64,000 bases of DNA from G958296245 sp965262055 (GCA_965262055.1 CBDHEI010000002.1:1674001-1738000), one strand, 5' to 3'; numbered from the stretch's first letter, positions 42,042 through 50,741 are shown. Numbers and translations: made by a program. The notes: generated by a model not told the origin, from the letters alone.

Positions 42042-43883
42042 ATGAATCCGCGCTGGATGCGCAACAGCTTCATATACCTCCTCATCGTCGTGGCGGTTAT
42101 CGCTGTCTTCTTCACCCTCTTCTCCGGCGTAGGCGGCCCGCAGCAGATCTCCCTCAGCGATGTCGTAGCGATGGCCAAGAGCGGGGAAATCGACACGATC
42201 GAGGTCAGTGGAGACCAGCTCACGGTCACGACAATCCGTGGCGAGAGCATGACCTCGATGAAGGAGGAGCGCTCCAGCATCTACGACATCCTCCAGGGTG
42301 CCGGCGTAGACCCGGCCGCCTCCAACATTGCCATCTATGTCAGGGGCTCCAGCGGCCTCGGCAGCCTCTTCGGCATTCTGCTCAACTTCCTTCCCATCAT
42401 CTTCTTCGGCGCCGTCCTTTTCTTTATGATGCGCCAGGCACAGGGCAACAACAACCAGACCTTCAGCTTCGGCCGTAGCCGCGCCAGGATGCTGGTGGGC
42501 AACCAGCCGACGATCAGCTTCTCCGACGTCGCCGGCGTCGATGAAGCGAAGATCGAGCTAGAAGAGGTCGTGGAGTTCCTCAAGTATCCGGAGCGTTTCC
42601 TCACACTGGGCGCCAAAATACCCCGGGGCGTACTCTTAATGGGCCCGCCGGGGACGGGCAAGACGCTGCTGGCCCGGGCGGTTGCGGGGGAGGCCGGCGT
42701 TCCCTTCTTCTCCATCAGCGGCAGCGAGTTCGTCGAGATGTTCGTGGGCGTCGGCGCGTCCAGGGTTCGCGACCTCTTCGAACAGGCCAAGCGGAACGCG
42801 CCGTGCATCGTGTTCGTCGACGAGATCGACGCGGTCGGGCGCCACCGCGGCGCCGGTCTTGGCGGGGGCCACGACGAGCGTGAGCAGACGCTGAACCAGA
42901 TACTGGTCGAAATGGACGGGTTCGACTCGAGCGTCAACGTTATCGTGCTCGCGTCCACCAACCGCCCTGACATACTCGACCCCGCCCTGCTAAGGCCGGG
43001 CAGGTTTGACCGTCGCGTGGTGCTGGACAACCCGGACATCAACGGGCGCACCGAGATTCTGAAGGTGCACGTCAAGGGCAAGCCGCTGGAAGAGAACGTC
43101 GACCTGGGTAACATCGCGAGGCAGACACCGGGATTCAGCGGAGCCGACCTCGCGAATCTCGTCAACGAGTCCGCTATCTTGGCCGCCCGCCGGAAACAGG
43201 AGAGCATAGGCTTCGACGAGTTCGCCGAATCGATAGACCGCGTCATGGCGGGGCCTGCCCGCAGGTCCCGCATCATAAGCCAGCATGAGAAGGAAATCAC
43301 AGCCTTCCACGAGGCTGGCCACGCCCTCGTCGGCTATCTCCTGCCCAACATAGACCCGGTCGCCAAGGTGACCATCGTCTCCCGTGGCGCGATGGGCGGG
43401 TACACGAAGTTCCTGCCCGAGGAGGACCGGCACCTGCAATCTCTCAGCCAGTTCAAGGACCAGCTTGCCGTCGCCATGGGGGGTAGGGTTTCTGAAGAGG
43501 TCCAGTTCGGCGAGACTGAGATAACGACGGGCGCCAGCAACGACTTGGAGCAGGCCACCCGGATCGCGAGGACCATGGTCACGCGCTTCGGCATGAGCGA
43601 GCGTCTGGGCCCTAGGACCTTCGGCAAACGGGAAGAGCTCGTCTTCCTCGGCAGGGAGATCTCGGAGCAGAGGGACTACAGCGATCAGGTCGCAGAGACC
43701 ATAGACGACGAGGTCCACGACCTTATCAATACCGCCTACGAGACCGCCAAGAGCCTCGTTCTGGAGAACAAGGACACGCTTGACCGCGTCGCCCGCCACC
43801 TCGTCGACCACGAGACTGCCGAGGGTGACGTACTCTATAGCCTGTTCAAGGCCCCAGCGGCCACACCCGCCCTGGCAGAATAG
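42042..43883 (+). CDS. ftsH: ATP-dependent zinc metalloprotease FtsH
   Basis: This 613-residue membrane-bound AAA+ protease degrades misfolded membrane proteins and regulators. Two membrane helices lie at residues 8-26 and about 105-125, bracketing a short periplasmic domain. Walker A GPPGTGKT is at about 200, Walker B is IVFVDEIDAVG and the second region of homology reads LLRPGRFDRR. The zinc motif HEAGH is at about 422, with the third ligand region DLEQATRIAR. ATG 42042 is preferred because GGGAGG ends 5 nt before it; a GTG 18 bp upstream would overlap that site. Confidence 0.97.
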   Translation: MNPRWMRNSFIYLLIVVAVIAVFFTLFSGVGGPQQISLSDVVAMAKSGEIDTIEVSGDQLTVTTIRGESMTSMKEERSSIYDILQGAGVDPAASNIAIYVRGSSGLGSLFGILLNFLPIIFFGAVLFFMMRQAQGNNNQTFSFGRSRARMLVGNQPTISFSDVAGVDEAKIELEEVVEFLKYPERFLTLGAKIPRGVLLMGPPGTGKTLLARAVAGEAGVPFFSISGSEFVEMFVGVGASRVRDLFEQAKRNAPCIVFVDEIDAVGRHRGAGLGGGHDEREQTLNQILVEMDGFDSSVNVIVLASTNRPDILDPALLRPGRFDRRVVLDNPDINGRTEILKVHVKGKPLEENVDLGNIARQTPGFSGADLANLVNESAILAARRKQESIGFDEFAESIDRVMAGPARRSRIISQHEKEITAFHEAGHALVGYLLPNIDPVAKVTIVSRGAMGGYTKFLPEEDRHLQSLSQFKDQLAVAMGGRVSEEVQFGETEITTGASNDLEQATRIARTMVTRFGMSERLGPRTFGKREELVFLGREISEQRDYSDQVAETIDDEVHDLINTAYETAKSLVLENKDTLDRVARHLVDHETAEGDVLYSLFKAPAATPALAE

Positions 43884-43919
43884 CCTCCAAGGCTACACTC
43901 CTTTGCAGCGGAGTGAGCG

Positions 43920-43948
43920 TTGACAGCGTATGTACGCTTTGATAGAGT
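43920..43948 (+). promoter_or_regulatory. Promoter of the selenoprotein gene
   Basis: TTGACA (43920-43925) is followed after 17 bp by TAGAGT (43943-43948). It lies about 50 nt before the ATG, so the small gene can be expressed apart from ftsH. Confidence 0.5.
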
Positions 43949-43997
43949 CGGCGCGTTCTTGGCATTGCGAACCCTACTAAGGAGGTGGAGAAGTCCC

Positions 43998-44258
43998 ATG
44001 GAAGGCAAGATGAATATCGAGATCATTTACTGCGTACCTTGAGGGTACCATGCAGTGGCGGCCTGGATGGCCACCGAGTTTTACAGTGTCGGAGGGGGTG
44101 ACGTCGCGATCACCGTAACCCCTGGCGATGCTGGAGTCTTGCAGGTAATCGTGGACGGCGACACGATCTACGACAAGGTAAGTGAAGGCAATGAGACGCC
44201 TCACTTGAACCGCGTCAAAGAGTTGAAGGCTATCGTCAAAGCCAAGCTAGGCGGATAG
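43998..44258 (+). CDS. SelW/Rdx-family selenoprotein (in-frame UGA decoded as Sec)
   Basis: The 86-codon frame runs from ATG 43998, with AAGGAGGTG about 10 nt upstream, through a TGA at 44040-44042 to TAG at 44258. The TGA is residue 15, in the order Tyr-Cys-Val-Pro-Sec-Gly-Tyr, matching the CxxU/CxxC redox motif of the SelW/SelT/SelH (Rdx) family. The remainder also fits the family: a helix (VAAWMATEFYS), then VAITVTPGDAGVLQVIVDGDTIYDK and a final helix (RVKELKAIVKAKLGG). Such proteins are small thioredoxin-fold thiol redox proteins. A hairpin just after the TGA fits a bacterial SECIS. Read without Sec, nothing sensible starts downstream; the GTG at 44055 lacks a ribosome site. Confidence 0.9.
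44040..44076 (+). promoter_or_regulatory. Candidate bacterial SECIS element
   Basis: Directly after the UGA the RNA can fold GGCC (44060-44063) onto GGCC (44069-44072), with three more pairs below one C-A mismatch. This leaves the loop UGGAU. The loop starts 21 nt after the UGA and its second base is G; both agree with the bacterial SECIS rule (16-37 nt, G among the first two loop bases). Confidence 0.75.
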
Positions 44259-44310
44259 CGGCTTCTTCGGAAACAGAATACGCATATCGGGTGCCCCCGC
44301 TACAGAGGGC

Positions 44311-44357
44311 GCAAAGCTTAGGGCCGATCCGCACTGCGGGTCGGCCCTAAGCTTTGC
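44311..44357. terminator. Very stable hairpin between the selenoprotein gene and fmt
   Basis: GCAAAGCTTAGGGCCGA is repeated exactly in reverse complement. The stem continues inward through one G-T pair and CCGC/GCGG to an ACT loop, for 22 bp in all. No T-tract follows. It probably ends the upstream transcript or blocks read-through into fmt. Confidence 0.75.
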
Positions 44358-44416
44358 TTACGCCACGGTGGAAGGCTAGGCACGAAGGCATGGCAATATA
44401 GGAAGGATTCCCCCGC

Positions 44417-45361
44417 GTGAGCGATAAGCCCATCAGGGTGGTGTTCATGGGCACAGCGGACTTCGCTGTCCCTGTCTTGGCGGCGCTTGTTGAGGCCTCG
44501 TACGACGTCGTGGGCGTCTATACGCGTCCTGACCGGAGGGCCGGGCGCGGGAAGAAGCTGTCCACCACTCCCGTCAAGGCCCACGCTCTTAGCCAAGGCC
44601 TCAGTGTTCTGCAGCCGCCCTCTCTGAGAAGCCCCGGGGCCCTGGAGGAGTTGGAGTCGCTGCGCCCCGACCTCATCGTCGTGGCCGCGTATGGCCTCTT
44701 CCTTCCGAATCGCGCGCTCGATTTGCCGCGGTACCGATGTCTGAACATTCATCCATCGCTGCTGCCCGAGTACCGTGGCCCCTCCCCGGTGGCTTCAGCC
44801 ATCCTCAACGGCGAAACTGTTACCGGCGTGACCATAATGCATATGGACGAGGGCATGGATACCGGTCCCACGTTGGCCGCCCGCGAGACGGCCATAGCGC
44901 CGCGCGAGACCGCAGGCGAGCTGACCGCCCGCCTCTTTCGTATAGGAGCCGAGCTTCTGGTCGAGACTCTGCCTGCGTGGGTCGGCGGCGAAGTGACGGC
45001 CAAGCCTCAGGATGAGTCTCGGGCCAGCGTGACCAAGCTCCTGTCGAAGGAGGACGGCCGGATCGACTGGACGGCAGGCGCGGACCGCCTCGCCATGCAG
45101 GTCCGCGCATATGCGCCCTGGCCGGGGTCGTTCACGGATATGAACGGCAAGCGCCTGAAGGTGCTGGAGGCCACCGCGGAGCAGGGGTGCTCCGCCGAGC
45201 CGGCGGGCAGGGTGCTGGGCATGCCGGACGGCCGGGTGGGCGTGGCCTCTGGCTCGGGTGTGCTGGTGCTGCACCGGCTGCAGCTTGAAGGCCGTCGGCC
45301 TGTCTCCGTCGACGAAATGGCAAGCGGCTACCCGGGCTTCGTGGGCTCGCGCCTCGTCTAG
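44417..45361 (+). CDS. fmt: Methionyl-tRNA formyltransferase
   Basis: This enzyme formylates initiator Met-tRNA. The 314 residues include the N-terminal FMGTADFAVPVLAAL, the TRPDRRAGRGKKLSTTPVK loop that contacts tRNA, the active site NIHPSLLPEYRGPSP and TIMHMDEGMDTGP. The Asn-His-Asp catalytic set is intact. The C-terminal OB-fold domain begins at about residue 207. The start is GTG 44417 with GGAAGG about 11 nt before it. A def gene is not adjacent; fmt ends 20 bp from the convergent dinB. Confidence 0.96.
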   Translation: MSDKPIRVVFMGTADFAVPVLAALVEASYDVVGVYTRPDRRAGRGKKLSTTPVKAHALSQGLSVLQPPSLRSPGALEELESLRPDLIVVAAYGLFLPNRALDLPRYRCLNIHPSLLPEYRGPSPVASAILNGETVTGVTIMHMDEGMDTGPTLAARETAIAPRETAGELTARLFRIGAELLVETLPAWVGGEVTAKPQDESRASVTKLLSKEDGRIDWTAGADRLAMQVRAYAPWPGSFTDMNGKRLKVLEATAEQGCSAEPAGRVLGMPDGRVGVASGSGVLVLHRLQLEGRRPVSVDEMASGYPGFVGSRLV

Positions 45362-45380
45362 GGCCGCGGCCCATCGCGGC

Positions 45381-46448
45381 CTAGAAGCCTTCCAGGCGGG
45401 GTTGGACTGGTTCCTCGGTTTCGCCGCTCAGGCCTGAGGCGCCGACGCCCACGAGCCGGAATAGCCTGCCGGGCCGTATCTCCCGCCTGAGCAGGGCACC
45501 GGCCGCGCCCCCCAAGACTTCTGGGGAGGAGACGTACTCGCCGAGCGTCGTCTGCCGGGTGAAGGTCGTGAAGTCCGAGAGGCGCAGCTTCACCTTGACC
45601 GTTCTGGCCCGCACCCCTGACTCCGAAAGGTGCTCGCTTACCCTCTGGCTCAGCCTGTCGACGAGGTCTATCAGCACCTCGGGGTCGCCCGTGTCCTGGG
45701 TCAGGGTCGTCTCGGCGCTGACGGATTTTTGCTCCCGCTCTACCACCACGGCCCGGTCGTCCTGCCCCAGCGCCAGCCGGCGCATCGCGGCGCCCGACTT
45801 GCCGAACGAGGAGGCCCACCACGCCTCGGACATGGCGGCGACTTGCCCGATCGTCTTGAACCCCTGGCCCGTTAGCCTTGCAGCCGTCTTGGGTCCGACG
45901 CCCCACAGCCTGTCCACCGGCAGGTCGGCAAGGAAGCTGCGCTCCGTTCCGGGCTCCACCACCGTCAGGCCGTCCGGCTTCGCCATGCCTGAAGCGATCT
46001 TCGCCACCGACTTGCTGGAGGCCACGCCTACCGAGATCGTCAGCCCAAGCTCCGACTCGACGCGCCGCCGGAGCTCTTGCGCGCACTCTACGGGGTCCTG
46101 TCCGAGCTCCACCTTCCGGGTTATGTCCAGGAAGGCCTCGTCCAGGGAGAGCGGCTCGACCAGCGGAGTGGTCTCGCGGAACATGCTCATGACACGCGTG
46201 GACATCTCGTGATAGCGGGGGAAACGGGGCGGCACACGCACGGCGTGGGGGCAGCGGTTGAGCGCCGTTCGCATCGGCATTGCGGACCGGACGCCGAAGC
46301 GGCGCGCCTCGTACGATGCGGCGGCCACCACTCCCCGGCGTTCGGGGCTGCCTCCGACGACCACCGGCTTGCCCTTGAGAGCCGGGTCGTCGAGCTGCTC
46401 TACCGACGCGTAGAACGCGTCGAAGTCCGCGTGGAGGATGTGCCTCAT
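45381..46448 (-). CDS. dinB: DNA polymerase IV (Y-family translesion polymerase)
   Basis: This is a 355-residue lesion-bypass polymerase. Its metal ligands are visible in HADFDAFYASVE (Asp8) and SLDEAFLD (Asp/Glu at about 100). The steric-gate Phe/Tyr (AFYAS) and the helix-hairpin-helix WGVGPKTAARL are present. The C-terminal end VQPRLEGF resembles a clamp-binding peptide but is not a perfect QxxLF. It could work with the DnaN encoded at 35612-36745. I see no LexA-like operator upstream. Confidence 0.95.
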   Translation of the reverse strand: MRHILHADFDAFYASVEQLDDPALKGKPVVVGGSPERRGVVAAASYEARRFGVRSAMPMRTALNRCPHAVRVPPRFPRYHEMSTRVMSMFRETTPLVEPLSLDEAFLDITRKVELGQDPVECAQELRRRVESELGLTISVGVASSKSVAKIASGMAKPDGLTVVEPGTERSFLADLPVDRLWGVGPKTAARLTGQGFKTIGQVAAMSEAWWASSFGKSGAAMRRLALGQDDRAVVVEREQKSVSAETTLTQDTGDPEVLIDLVDRLSQRVSEHLSESGVRARTVKVKLRLSDFTTFTRQTTLGEYVSSPEVLGGAAGALLRREIRPGRLFRLVGVGASGLSGETEEPVQPRLEGF

Positions 46449-46479
46449 GGCTTTGGGGCACCTCCGGCGGCCCTTGGCC

Positions 46480-48141
46480 CTACACGGTACCGTCTATCGA
46501 GATGTCCAAGACCGCAGGCTTGCCTAGGTCCAGCGCGTGCCTGACGGCCGGCCCTATCTCGGATGGGTCCTCTATCTTCTGGCCGAAGACGCCCATCGCC
46601 TCGGCCATGGCCGCCATGTCCAGGGGGAGTGGGAAGTCCATGCCGATGTAGCTGCTGGACGGGTGCTCTTCGCGCAGCACGTGGGACTTGTAGGTGTTCA
46701 TGTTGACCTTCAGGACGCGGTAGGCACGGTTGTTGCAGATGATGTAGACGACGGGTATGTTGCGGACGGCGGCCGTCCAGAACCCCTGCGCGGTCATCAT
46801 CGCGCTGCCGTCGCCGAGCACCCCCACGACGGGCCGGTCCGGGTTCGCCAGCTTCATGCCCATCGTGCCTCCGACGCCCCAACCGAGAGCGCCGCCCCTG
46901 GCGCCCAGCACGCTCCCCGGCTCTGTGAAGTCCATGGCGCCGTACAGCGCGTCCCTCGACGTTACCGCGTCGTCTGCGACCAGGACGTCCGGCGGCAGGC
47001 TTGCGGCCACCTCGGTCATCATCCGCTCGGCGGACATCGGCGCCGCGTCCCAACGCTCCTTCACCCTGCGCCGCCACGCCAGTCTTAGGGCCTCTTTCTC
47101 TTCCGCCAGGACGGCGAGGCGTCCTTTGGCGGCCTCCTTGTGGGAGCCGGACATGTCGGCGTCCAGCGCGTCCGCTAGCGCGCCAAGGGCAGTCTTGGGG
47201 TCCGCGACCATGCCCACCTCGGTCGGCTGGGTGCTTCCAACCTCCTGCGGGTCAGAGTCGATATGCACGAGTTTCGTACCTGGGCCGAGGTAGGTCATGG
47301 CGGGGTTGGAGAGCATGTAATAGCCGGTGGCGAGCGGGCCGACCGCGAGCACCGCGTCGGCCTCGGCAAGCGCCCGCGAAGCTTCTGGGAAGTCGACCCT
47401 GAGCGCGCCCCTGAAGGCGGGGTGATCGGTGGGGAAGTTCATGCCGGAGTACATGGAGGCGTATACCCTGGCACCCAGCGCTTCCGCCACCTGTACGGCC
47501 TCGCCCGCCGCCTGGGACTCGCTCACTGGGTCGCCCACCAGCATGACAGGGTTCTCCGCCTCGGCGAGTACCCTGACTGCCTCCTCCAGGGCGGTGTGGT
47601 CGGGAGCGGTACGGTGGCGCGCTGGGCTCGGGGGCTGCGCGTCCAGGAAGGTCTCTCCGTCGAGCGCGTTTGCCGACAGGGATACGAACGTCGGGCCCGT
47701 TGGCGGGGTTGCGGCCTCCTTGAAGGCCCGCCCGAGTACGCTGGGTACCTGGTCCGGGTGGGTCACCTCGACGCTCCACTTGGTGAGCACCCTGGCCATC
47801 TCCGCCAGCTCGGTGCGACCGTGGGCCAGCTCGCGCACGTCCTTGTTGCCGGCGGTCAGCACGAGCGGGGTGCGCCCGGCGTTGGCGTTATGGAGGAGGC
47901 TGAGGCCGTTGGCGAGTCCGGTCTCGATGTGCAGGTTGACGAATGACGGCCTGCCGGTGCAGCGCGCGTAGGCGTCGGCCATGCCCATCGCGACGCCCTC
48001 CTGCAGGACGAGGGCGTACTCGATGTCCGGGTACCCCTCCAGCGCGTCCATGATGGGGCTCTCGCTGGTGCCCGGGTTTCCGAAGACGTACTTTACGCCG
48101 TTGGCGCGCAGGACCTCCATCACCGCCTGCTTGCCCATCAT
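46480..48141 (-). CDS. ThDP-dependent decarboxylase / acetolactate synthase-like enzyme
   Basis: This 553-residue enzyme of the benzoylformate decarboxylase/acetolactate synthase family has three domains. The N-terminal pyrimidine-binding domain carries the catalytic Glu in VLQEGVAMGMADAYAR and starts GVKYVFGNPGTSE. The FAD/CoA-like central domain comes next. The ThDP domain has the motif GDGSAMMTAQGFWTAAVRNIPVVYIICNN. Active-site residues of benzoylformate decarboxylase are not clearly matched, so the substrate is open. ATG 48141 follows GGGGGTGA; a GTG at 48174 is less likely. Confidence 0.88.
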   Translation of the reverse strand: MMGKQAVMEVLRANGVKYVFGNPGTSESPIMDALEGYPDIEYALVLQEGVAMGMADAYARCTGRPSFVNLHIETGLANGLSLLHNANAGRTPLVLTAGNKDVRELAHGRTELAEMARVLTKWSVEVTHPDQVPSVLGRAFKEAATPPTGPTFVSLSANALDGETFLDAQPPSPARHRTAPDHTALEEAVRVLAEAENPVMLVGDPVSESQAAGEAVQVAEALGARVYASMYSGMNFPTDHPAFRGALRVDFPEASRALAEADAVLAVGPLATGYYMLSNPAMTYLGPGTKLVHIDSDPQEVGSTQPTEVGMVADPKTALGALADALDADMSGSHKEAAKGRLAVLAEEKEALRLAWRRRVKERWDAAPMSAERMMTEVAASLPPDVLVADDAVTSRDALYGAMDFTEPGSVLGARGGALGWGVGGTMGMKLANPDRPVVGVLGDGSAMMTAQGFWTAAVRNIPVVYIICNNRAYRVLKVNMNTYKSHVLREEHPSSSYIGMDFPLPLDMAAMAEAMGVFGQKIEDPSEIGPAVRHALDLGKPAVLDISIDGTV

Positions 48142-48810
48142 TGCGGTCACCCCCGTTCCTCGCTTCTCCTGCACGTGCTTATGCCTCTCGGTTGTCCTAT
48201 CGTATCACGCCCTCTACGTCCGCCAGCCCATGACAGCACGATCACCGGCATTGGCCGAGAGGCTGGCTGGCGGCTCTCCCAGGCCTCCTCGCCGGAAAAT
48301 CGTTTCAAAGCGTCACATTCTGCCTCTTTTCCTATCTGAGGTGTGGGACTCCTGGTGACTGTTTGGGGCGGATTTGATACGCGAGCTCGAACGATTGAGA
48401 AGCTTTGAGCGAAAATGTGACAGGCCTCCGGGCGCCGCCAGGCGAGGAGGGAAAGGGGTCTGCGGGCTGATATTCATGGGGTATATAATAGCACGCGCGT
48501 TCGCACACATCAAGCAAAGGTGGTCTCCCCAAATCCACCACCTCAGGGTGGGCAGGGGCGTCTTGAATACCGCCCACCCACCCTAGGGGAAATCGTGGGG
48601 GACACCCCCACACCCCCGGCGAGGGGCTTCGCCCCTCTGCACTCTATGAGAGTTGTGGCGACGGCCCGGCGCGTGTCCCGGGAGAGGCGTCTCGGTGCGG
48701 CGGGGGCGCTATGGTACACTACCCGCTGGAGCGCGCCTGACCCGCGTCCCCGGTCCTTCATGGGCAGGCGCCGATAGCGCGAAAGCGGCCAAGGATGGAA
48801 GGGGCGGTAC
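48142..48810. other. Intergenic region with hairpin repeat
   Basis: About 670 bp with no convincing gene. It contains a TATAAT at 48484-48489, a pair of GTCAC/GTGAC words (48315 and 48416) and a repeat related to the MITE core at 48594-48642 next to a GGGTGG/CCACCC stem. A frame at 48520-48777 is the usual false translation of this repeat. Confidence 0.55.
48594..48642 (-). repeat. Repeat related to the MITE core
   Basis: On the minus strand it reads GTGCAGAGGGGCGAAGCCCC, followed by a second hairpin of GGGGGTGT-CCCCC form, like the cores at 2664-2713 and 9488-9537. The flanks differ and the GGCTGC ends are absent, so it is either a decayed copy or another member family. Confidence 0.65.
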
Positions 48811-49380
48811 ATGAACTGGCTGGACTTCGTCCTCATAGGCATCATCGTGGTGAGCGCCGTCGTGGGGCTGAGGACGGGCCTCCTGGGCGCCGCCATACTG
48901 GCCGTAGGCGCCTACTTGGGGTGGCTGGTGGCAAGCCAATTGAGCGGCGCCATAGGCGACATTATCGGCTCGGGCATCTCAGAGACCATTGTTACGTTCG
49001 CTTCCTACGCGGTCATCGTCGTGCTGGGGATCGTGGTCGCGAGGCTTGTATTCAAGGCCGGCAAGCCCTTTATCACAGCCGCCACGATGGGCCTGAGCAG
49101 CTTGGTAGACAGGGTGGGGGGTCTGATTCTGGGGCTCGTCCTCGGCCTGGCGCTGTTCGGGGCCGTCATAGTCGGGCTGGCCAGGCTTACATACGACTTC
49201 GCACCCGGGGAACTGCCCAAGGCCGAGAACTCCAGGCAGGCGCTGGAGGACGCGCTCGCAGGCTCGCGGGTCGTGCCCGTCTTCATCAAGGTTGTGGACG
49301 CCGTTCCGGGCAACACCCTGGGGTTGGTCCCCTCGGACTTCCGGCGCGCCCTTGATATACTGGAGCAGGAAACAGGCTAG
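48811..49380 (+). CDS. CvpA family membrane protein
   Basis: This is a 189-residue protein with four membrane helices in the first 125 residues. It begins MNWLDFVLIGIIVVSAVVGLRTG, the CvpA opening with the characteristic D and G-R/K-G. A soluble tail of about 60 residues follows. CvpA proteins are linked to colicin V export and envelope stress tolerance, but the mechanism is not known. GGAAGGGGCGG precedes the ATG. Confidence 0.85.
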   Translation: MNWLDFVLIGIIVVSAVVGLRTGLLGAAILAVGAYLGWLVASQLSGAIGDIIGSGISETIVTFASYAVIVVLGIVVARLVFKAGKPFITAATMGLSSLVDRVGGLILGLVLGLALFGAVIVGLARLTYDFAPGELPKAENSRQALEDALAGSRVVPVFIKVVDAVPGNTLGLVPSDFRRALDILEQETG

Positions 49381-49440
49381 GAGTTTCCTCGAGGTACCTG
49401 CACGAAGGAACGGCCCCTACCACACAAGGCCGCGCGCAAA

Positions 49441-49950
49441 ATGGTTACATCCGACCCGGTACTGGTGCTCAACCAGAACTACCAGCCCCTCAACGTCTGC
49501 AACGTGAAGAGGGCGTTCGTGCTGCTGGCCCTGGGCAAGGCCGAGCTGATGGAGAACGGGCGCGGGTACATCCGAAGCGTTACCAGGTCGTTCCCGGCGC
49601 CGTCCGTCATCCGCCTCTTCACGATGGTCAAGCGTCCGATGGTGCAACGCCGCCTGTCCCGGCGCGCGGTCTTCTACCGCGACAGATTCATGTGCCTCTA
49701 CTGCGGAACCGAGACCAAGATGTTGACCTTGGACCACGTCATGCCCCGATCCAGGGGAGGCCCCCACGTCTGGGAAAACGTGGCGAGCGCCTGCATACCC
49801 TGCAACCACAAGAAGGCCGGCCAGACGCCGAAGGAGGCGCGAATGCGGCTCCTGAAGAAGCCCAGTGCGCCGCGCCCCGACCCCTACGCCCTGTTCCATC
49901 AGAGGACGATCCTGGAGGAGTGGCGCCAGTTCATTCCCTGGGCAGACTAG
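49441..49950 (+). CDS. HNH endonuclease family protein
   Basis: This 169-residue protein has an HNH/Zn fold: two CxxC pairs (CLYC and CIPC) surround LDHVMPRSRGG with the catalytic His, Asn in VWENVASAC and the last His in CNHKKAG. The N-terminal DPVLVLNQNYQPLNVCNVKRAFVLL is shared by a large set of chromosomal HNH proteins that are not tied to introns or phages. Their role is unknown. It is 60 bp after the CvpA-family gene. Confidence 0.9.
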   Translation: MVTSDPVLVLNQNYQPLNVCNVKRAFVLLALGKAELMENGRGYIRSVTRSFPAPSVIRLFTMVKRPMVQRRLSRRAVFYRDRFMCLYCGTETKMLTLDHVMPRSRGGPHVWENVASACIPCNHKKAGQTPKEARMRLLKKPSAPRPDPYALFHQRTILEEWRQFIPWAD

Positions 49951-50045
49951 CCCCGGATTGAGCCGAATTCGAACACCCAAGGGGCGCCTCGGGCGTCCTT
50001 CAGTCCCACTTCTGAATTCTGATTTGATAGAATGATCAGTAGCTT

Positions 50046-50741
50046 ATGGAGGGCTGCCGAGAAGTGTGGTCAGCTATTGGATGTGAGCATCAGGACCCGC
50101 CGGAGGAGGCGTATGGCCGGGTTACCGACGCAGAGCGCTTCCGGCCGCTGCACTCCGCCACGCTGCAGTTGATGGGCCGGCTGGAGGCGGACTTCGACAT
50201 CGAGCGCGTCGAAGGGTACGGACTGGACGAGGAGCTTGAGAGTCGCGTAGGCCTTGCGCGTGCGTCCGTCAGGCTCAGTCCCGCAGACCCGGAGTCCGCG
50301 CCGATCACGGTGGTATTCTCGGACTTGCCGGGCCTCGTCGTCCGCCTCGGCCGGTGGAATACCGAGTACTTTCCCGATTGCGGCTGCGACGCGTGCGGCG
50401 GGTCCGCGGAGGAGGAGATCGAGCAGCTGACCGAGTTGGTCAACTGCGTGACCGCCGGCGGGTTTCGAGAGGCGGTGCAGCGCCCCTTGGTGCCGGTCAT
50501 TGGGAGGCGTGGGCGCTACTCGCCCTTATCGCCTTCTCCGAGGACGGTGCAACGCCTCTTGGCGCCGTTCATTGGGATTGGTTGGCTGGCTGGGAATGGT
50601 TGGCTGGAGGTGGAGTTCAGGTCGTCCGTCACCATGCGTTCCGGCCGTTCCCGCATCGACGGCACCCGCGCGCGCCGGATGTCAGGCGGACGGCGCCGCC
50701 TGGAGTTGGACTGGAAGCCGTGGCCCCGTAGAAAGGCGTGA
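50046..50741 (+). CDS. DUF6226-like protein with internal duplication
   Basis: This is a 231-residue protein. The first 145 residues (RPLHSATLQLMGRLEADFDIERVEGYG, then VVFSDLPGLVVRLGRW and FPDCGCDACGG) match the DUF6226 pattern, whose function is unknown. The CxCDxC cluster may bind a metal. The family domain is then interrupted by an imperfect 32-bp duplication at 50473-50504 and 50545-50576 (VQRPLVPVIG and VQRLLAPFIG). This inserts about 24 residues in frame before the closing WLEVEFRS strand. TTG or ATG alternatives near 50160 would remove the N-terminal segment. Confidence 0.65.
   Translation: MEGCREVWSAIGCEHQDPPEEAYGRVTDAERFRPLHSATLQLMGRLEADFDIERVEGYGLDEELESRVGLARASVRLSPADPESAPITVVFSDLPGLVVRLGRWNTEYFPDCGCDACGGSAEEEIEQLTELVNCVTAGGFREAVQRPLVPVIGRRGRYSPLSPSPRTVQRLLAPFIGIGWLAGNGWLEVEFRSSVTMRSGRSRIDGTRARRMSGGRRRLELDWKPWPRRKA

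Noticed and set aside
44055..44258. GTG-started 67-codon frame in place of the selenoprotein
   Set aside because: It has no ribosome site and would cut off the redox motif; the longer frame through TGA explains the sequence far better.
48520..48777. Frame reading GDTPTPPARGFAPLHS
   Set aside because: This is the usual false translation of a dispersed hairpin repeat.
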